A DNA stretch of 64,000 nucleotides from Whitmania pigra (lineage: Eukaryota; Annelida; Clitellata; Hirudinida; Haemopidae). The stretch's first letter is position 1; the number at the start of each line of letters is the position of its first letter. The translations under genes were made by a program, and so were the position numbers. The stretch is from the NCBI GenBank assembly GCA_021613335.1, contig JAJTWR010000159.1, forward strand, positions 1,656,501 through 1,720,500, read 5' to 3'. Positions 60,077 through 64,000 of this stretch are shown piece after piece. The notes beneath the pieces are model-generated. The model saw nothing but the letters and a program-made list of their open reading frames with translations. It had not been told where the DNA came from and searched no databases.

Positions 60077-63000
60077 ATGATGTGCGAGAAAGAAGGATTC
60101 ATAAGCCACGTCATCAAAGGAACGAAAAAGTCTGACAGGAGCAGCAGCGAAACACTTCCTCTGTCGCACATCAACAGTCAGCGCCTCAGCTACCACACCG
60201 ATGAAACTTGCGACACCCAGAAACCAATCCTCGCCGAGATGCACGGCAACAACCCTCGTCACGCGAAACTCTCGAAAGCGCAAAGTTCTCAACAGCAGGC
60301 CTCTCCTACTGATGAAGAAATTGATTGTTTACTTCAAAAGACGGGCTTCCTCGATGAAAAGGGGTGGAGCAAATTTCTCGGAGGAAACTTCATGAGGGCG
60401 TCCGTCGTCTCCTTCACCGCCATGTGTTGTCTCCTCGCCATGCTCAACGGAGCTCTCGTGGCAGGATACGTCAGCAGGTAAATGATGTTCTTTCGCTCAT
60501 GATAACGATGATAGCGGTCTTTTTTTTATAATAGCTGGGTGTTTCCTCATTCAAGAAGTTGAGGAAGCTAATCGTATTTCTTCCTCTGTTGTTACCTCCA
60601 TTCGCTCACAATCTTTGTTTATCGCTTTGAGGCTGTTTACCTTTGGCTATCCTACTGACTGCCTTCACTTGAGCTATCAAGATAGATCTGAGCTGGAACA
60701 TTTTTATAATTAGATCTCACAGGATGTATACAAGCATTTCTTCAAATAATTGCACCTTTGCGATGATGATGATGCCATTACATTACATTAAAAGTAAACA
60801 ATGCATGCAACCTATCAACGTAAGCATCGCTGCCGTAATTACGAACTATTAATATTATCACTATTATTATCATCATCACCATTGGCACATCTTCATGGCT
60901 GATATTAATTCTATTGAAAGTTACGATCATAGGAATATTCTCCAGGGTGCCATCATATTTCCATCGAACAGTGATTGTTGAACATCGCGAGGGCCTTTGT
61001 TGTTTTTATGCCTGAGTAAACCTATTGGCTGTAATTACATTAACGCGAGCTGATCTCTTCAAACTCAAAGTTTGGTAAATGGAATAAAAAAAATTACTTT
61101 TAACAAGCTGTCTGCTTTTTCATTTAATTTTCTTCTTAGATTTAAGAGCTTCATTAACTTCTCTTCATGTTCAACGCTTATTTGATTCTTTTGATTTGTT
61201 CTACAAGAAACATTTTTCCTAGTGTGAAGCCTGTGTTGGTTTATCACCAATAGTAGGAAGCATAGTTAACTTTTAAGAGGCACCCACACCATCCAGAATG
61301 CTTGTTGACGAGTTTGGTGTTGTTGTCTGATGGCGTGGTTTGTGAAGCACGAGTGAAGCCTGGCGTGTTTCCTCGTCTGCTTCTTATTGAGGAATTCGAT
61401 AGTAAATCAATAACACCAAACCAGATGATCAAGGCTTCAATAAAGCCAATTTTGTGGAGATCATATCATCAAACGTCAGTTTTTTATTGGCATGAATGTT
61501 TGCTATTATTCAACGTTTAATTATGTTTTCCTTGCATTCTTCAGATGAATACAATTGCGCAAAAACATCATGTGATAGTTTTTATTAGCAATTGTAAATG
61601 CCATTTATAATAGAAGAATTAGGTCTCATTAAACATTACCGGGTATTTGAAGATTTCATTTCTTCGACCCGAATGCTTTCTGAAAGTGAAGTAACAGAGG
61701 CACTCGACTTAATTGGCGATTGTTTTTAAGATGGAACATCGGGAAGCAAATGATCATGCAAAGTTTTAATTGATCACCGAAGAGTTTTATTTTTGAATGG
61801 TGAACCATCGACACCACTTGAGCATGTTTATCTTCTTGGAAGTCGTTGGAATTTGAAATTCTGGAATGAATTACTTCAGAACTTGATGGAATTTTACGCG
61901 TCTCATTTTAAGGAGATGCATCTGAGTAATTAACTCGACTTGTTGCGCAATGCCGACTTTTGTTATTAAAGTGTCTTTGTCAATGCTTGTGGGACTTGTA
62001 TTCAAGGGTGTGCTGATGTCAGCGGTTACACTGCTCGCTTATTACATGCCAATTATTATCCAACGTGCCTGACATTGTGAGCTGAATGTAAAGAATGAAC
62101 TAACAAAGGGCACACCTCTGCAATAACAAATCTTGTTGTCACAAGTGATAATTCGTCATAATCCTCAACTACTAATTACTCTGTTTACTAATTACTGCAT
62201 ATGATTTTCAACTTTATTTCCTGCAGTTGACGTTTTGGTCTTAAAGGAATGCTTATGTTTGTTATTGTAATACTTGGCAACTTCTGATAAAAGTCGTGTA
62301 AAAGTGGAGATGGGTCTTGTTTCTTGGAATGAAAAGTGTTTCTGTTTTTTTGTAAAGGATTTGTATTCAGCTCATCTAAGAAGTGATGACATCACAGATG
62401 CTCTAAGAAGTGGCCCTTTGAATAAATAAAGTTGTTCACAATAACAAACTCTTACTAGGGTAGCAGACTTGTAATAATAATAATAGTAAGTTTTTTTGTA
62501 TAGCGCCATAAGCGTAAGCGTCAGAGGCGCTCAACCATTTGTATAGCGCCACATCCAAGGGGCTTTGTGGCATTGCAAGTCGGGTTTGGAACACAACACG
62601 TAACAACTGTTGCTTTTACCGTCGTTCGCAGGCACGCCAGCCTCTGAGCTAACTTACACTTGTAATTGTTATTTCTGTTATTATGGTCGTTTTATTATTA
62701 TTTGCAAGTCATTCTTAGAAACCATAAATGACAGGAAGCAGTAGGTCTTGCATTCCACTAATGGTGAAAACTCCAGCAGGTTCATTGAGCTGTTGCTTAT
62801 CACGAGTACAGTTACCACTCAAGTGCTCCTGAAGCGCACCAGCCACATATGTTTAATCTTGAAGTTCTCATCATTTTCTCCTCATCGTTATTATTAATTA
62901 ATAAATTAATATTCAATTAATTACAATAAAGGGACTTGATCTTCTGGGATGATTTCACTTTTTGATAAATAACATTTTGTCTAGTAATTTGGCCACACAG

Positions 63001-63723
63001 TCATAAATTTGAATGTGGTGCTTTTGCCAGAGCATTTTGAATTGGAAATGTTCTCTCAGTGACCCTTTTTAGTGAAATGTTAATTGAAAACTTTCAGCGT
63101 TATAACTACGATCGAAAAGAGATTCGACATCGGGAGTTTTTACTCGGGGATGGTGGCAGCCTCCGTGGAGATGGGAGGAGCAGCTTCGGTGATCTTCGTG
63201 AGTTACTTCGGCAGCTCTCGACACATTCCCGGATGGATCGGTCTCGGAGCCGCGCTGACCGGATTCGGGGCCCTGGTGTTCACGCTACCTCACGTCATGG
63301 CTCCCGCTTACACGGTCACCGGGGGACTCAATTCGTCCACGGGCACAGAAAGTATTTGCAGGTCCTTCACAGCATTCTAACCACTAATTTGTGCTTATTG
63401 AGCATTTAAGCTTATCGTATTCTTGGAATTGTTATGATGTTACTAGTCACCGTTACAATTAATAAAGGTTGTATTAATTGCTGATGCATTTCAGACCAAA
63501 ACAAGTACAAAATCTTCCAATTTCTTCATCCCTGGTGTCCGGTGTTTATTCGATGTCGGTGGATCCGCTGTGCGATGCAAAATTATCGAGTCCTCTCTTC
63601 TACGTTCTCATCCTCATCGTGGCACAACTGCTCATCGGCATCGGAGGGTCGCCGCTTTACACTCTCGGAACGACGTACATCGACAATCATGTTTCACGAA
63701 CGAAGGCTCCTTCTTACATAGGC
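60077..63723 (+). CDS. SLCO/OATP organic anion transporter, first three coding exons (3' incomplete)
   Basis: OATPs are 12-pass plasma-membrane carriers of organic anions, steroids and xenobiotics. Exons: 60077-60477, 63098-63361, and 63495 to about 63723 (last donor uncertain). The N-terminus is about 110 cytoplasmic residues. The first membrane span has FMRASVVSFTAMCCLLAMLN, then GYVSSVITTIEKRFDIGSFY and SGMVAASVEMGGAASVIFVS, ending YFG, the classic OATP TM1-TM2 signature. The second exon continues IPGWIGLGAALTGFGALVFT. The third exon has LFYVLILIVAQLLIGIGGSP, then LYTLGTTYIDNHV and PSYIG, the conserved TM4 region. The remaining roughly two thirds of the protein lies beyond the window. The start at 60077 is the first ATG of the frame. 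ATGATG is adjacent, so 60080 is an alternative. Confidence 0.93.
62476..62657 (-). repeat. Full-length tRNA-derived SINE family A with 9-bp target-site duplication
   Basis: On the minus strand the copy starts GTAAGTTAGCTCAGAGGC (A-box), has GACGGTAAAAGCAAC, GTGTTCCAAACCC (B-box), GGATGTGGCGCTATACAAAT and a second GGCGCTATACAAAA, then a TTATTATTATTA tail. Perfect flanking repeats ACTTGTAAT lie at 62467-62475 and 62658-62666. It sits in the first intron of the SLCO gene, antisense to it. Confidence 0.88.
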
Positions 63724-63970
63724 ACGTCCCGTTCGACGTATTAGATTTAATTCCTAACTCGTTCGTAATTTTTAAAAGCAAGGTTTCTTAACCGATCTGG
63801 ATGTTTGACTGGTTTGATGGAATGCCTGCGATCGTTGAGACTTGTTCTTCTTAAGGTTTATATGATGGCAGATACCCTCAGGCGTCCTATTTCGTGGCGA
63901 TTTTTAGTCTCTTTCGAGTAATTATTTACATAGAATCGAAGCACATTCAAATTGTCAATAATTAATATTG

Positions 63971-64000
63971 GTTTGTTTGTTTGTTTGTTTGTTTGTTTAT
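63971..64000. repeat. (GTTT)n microsatellite at window end
   Basis: Six or more GTTT units run to the window end. Confidence 0.9.

Overview
This is a nuclear genome window from an animal, most likely a protostome invertebrate and possibly an arthropod. The sequence is AT-rich. Genes are split into many small exons with GT-AG introns, most of them 50-300 bp. Long trinucleotide microsatellites, tRNA-derived SINEs and hAT-type DNA transposon remains are common. The strongest lineage hint is a DPR-type two-immunoglobulin cell-surface gene, a family known mainly from protostomes. Nothing here is bacterial or viral.

Layout. Bases 1-12.8 kb, plus strand: a homologue of ICE1, a scaffold of the little elongation complex for snRNA transcription. 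About 20 exons join in phase, and one 2.9 kb intron holds a Tigger/pogo relic with a SINE inside it. Bases 13.9-15.05 kb, minus: the C-terminal UBX end of a FAF2/UBXD8-like protein, interrupted by a 553-bp non-autonomous hAT element with a perfect 8-bp target-site duplication. Bases 16.47-17.03 kb: a second hAT-like MITE. Bases 17.07-17.72 kb, plus: a three-exon gene for an unrecognised 180-aa protein. Bases 18.84-25.11 kb, minus: a complete 17-exon centrobin (about 962 aa). Bases 25.94-28.92 kb, plus: a complete 12-exon RCC1L (460 aa), divergent from centrobin with 834 bp between start codons.

Bases 29-47.7 kb are gene-poor: large AAT/TTA, ATC and TTG arrays, a 29-bp minisatellite with a palindrome in each unit, and a degenerate hAT transposon (43.3-44.5 kb) with perfect target-site duplications. 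Bases 47.9-52.7 kb, plus: a DPR-like Ig gene with a long low-complexity insertion in Ig1 and a CAA repeat in Ig2 that breaks the reading frame. Bases 52.7-60 kb: TIR elements, a second hAT relic and TA-rich DNA. Bases 60.08 kb to the end, plus: the first three coding exons of an SLCO/OATP transporter, which runs off the window.

The intact genes are ordinary eukaryotic genes (transcription, centriole, mitochondrial translation/GTPase control, neuronal adhesion, transport) with no sign of joint function. I found no new multi-gene system. The unusual content is in the mobile elements, the repeats, the split UBX exon and the repeat-bearing DPR gene. Exon models were built by hand from splice sites and reading phase and have not been checked against transcripts.
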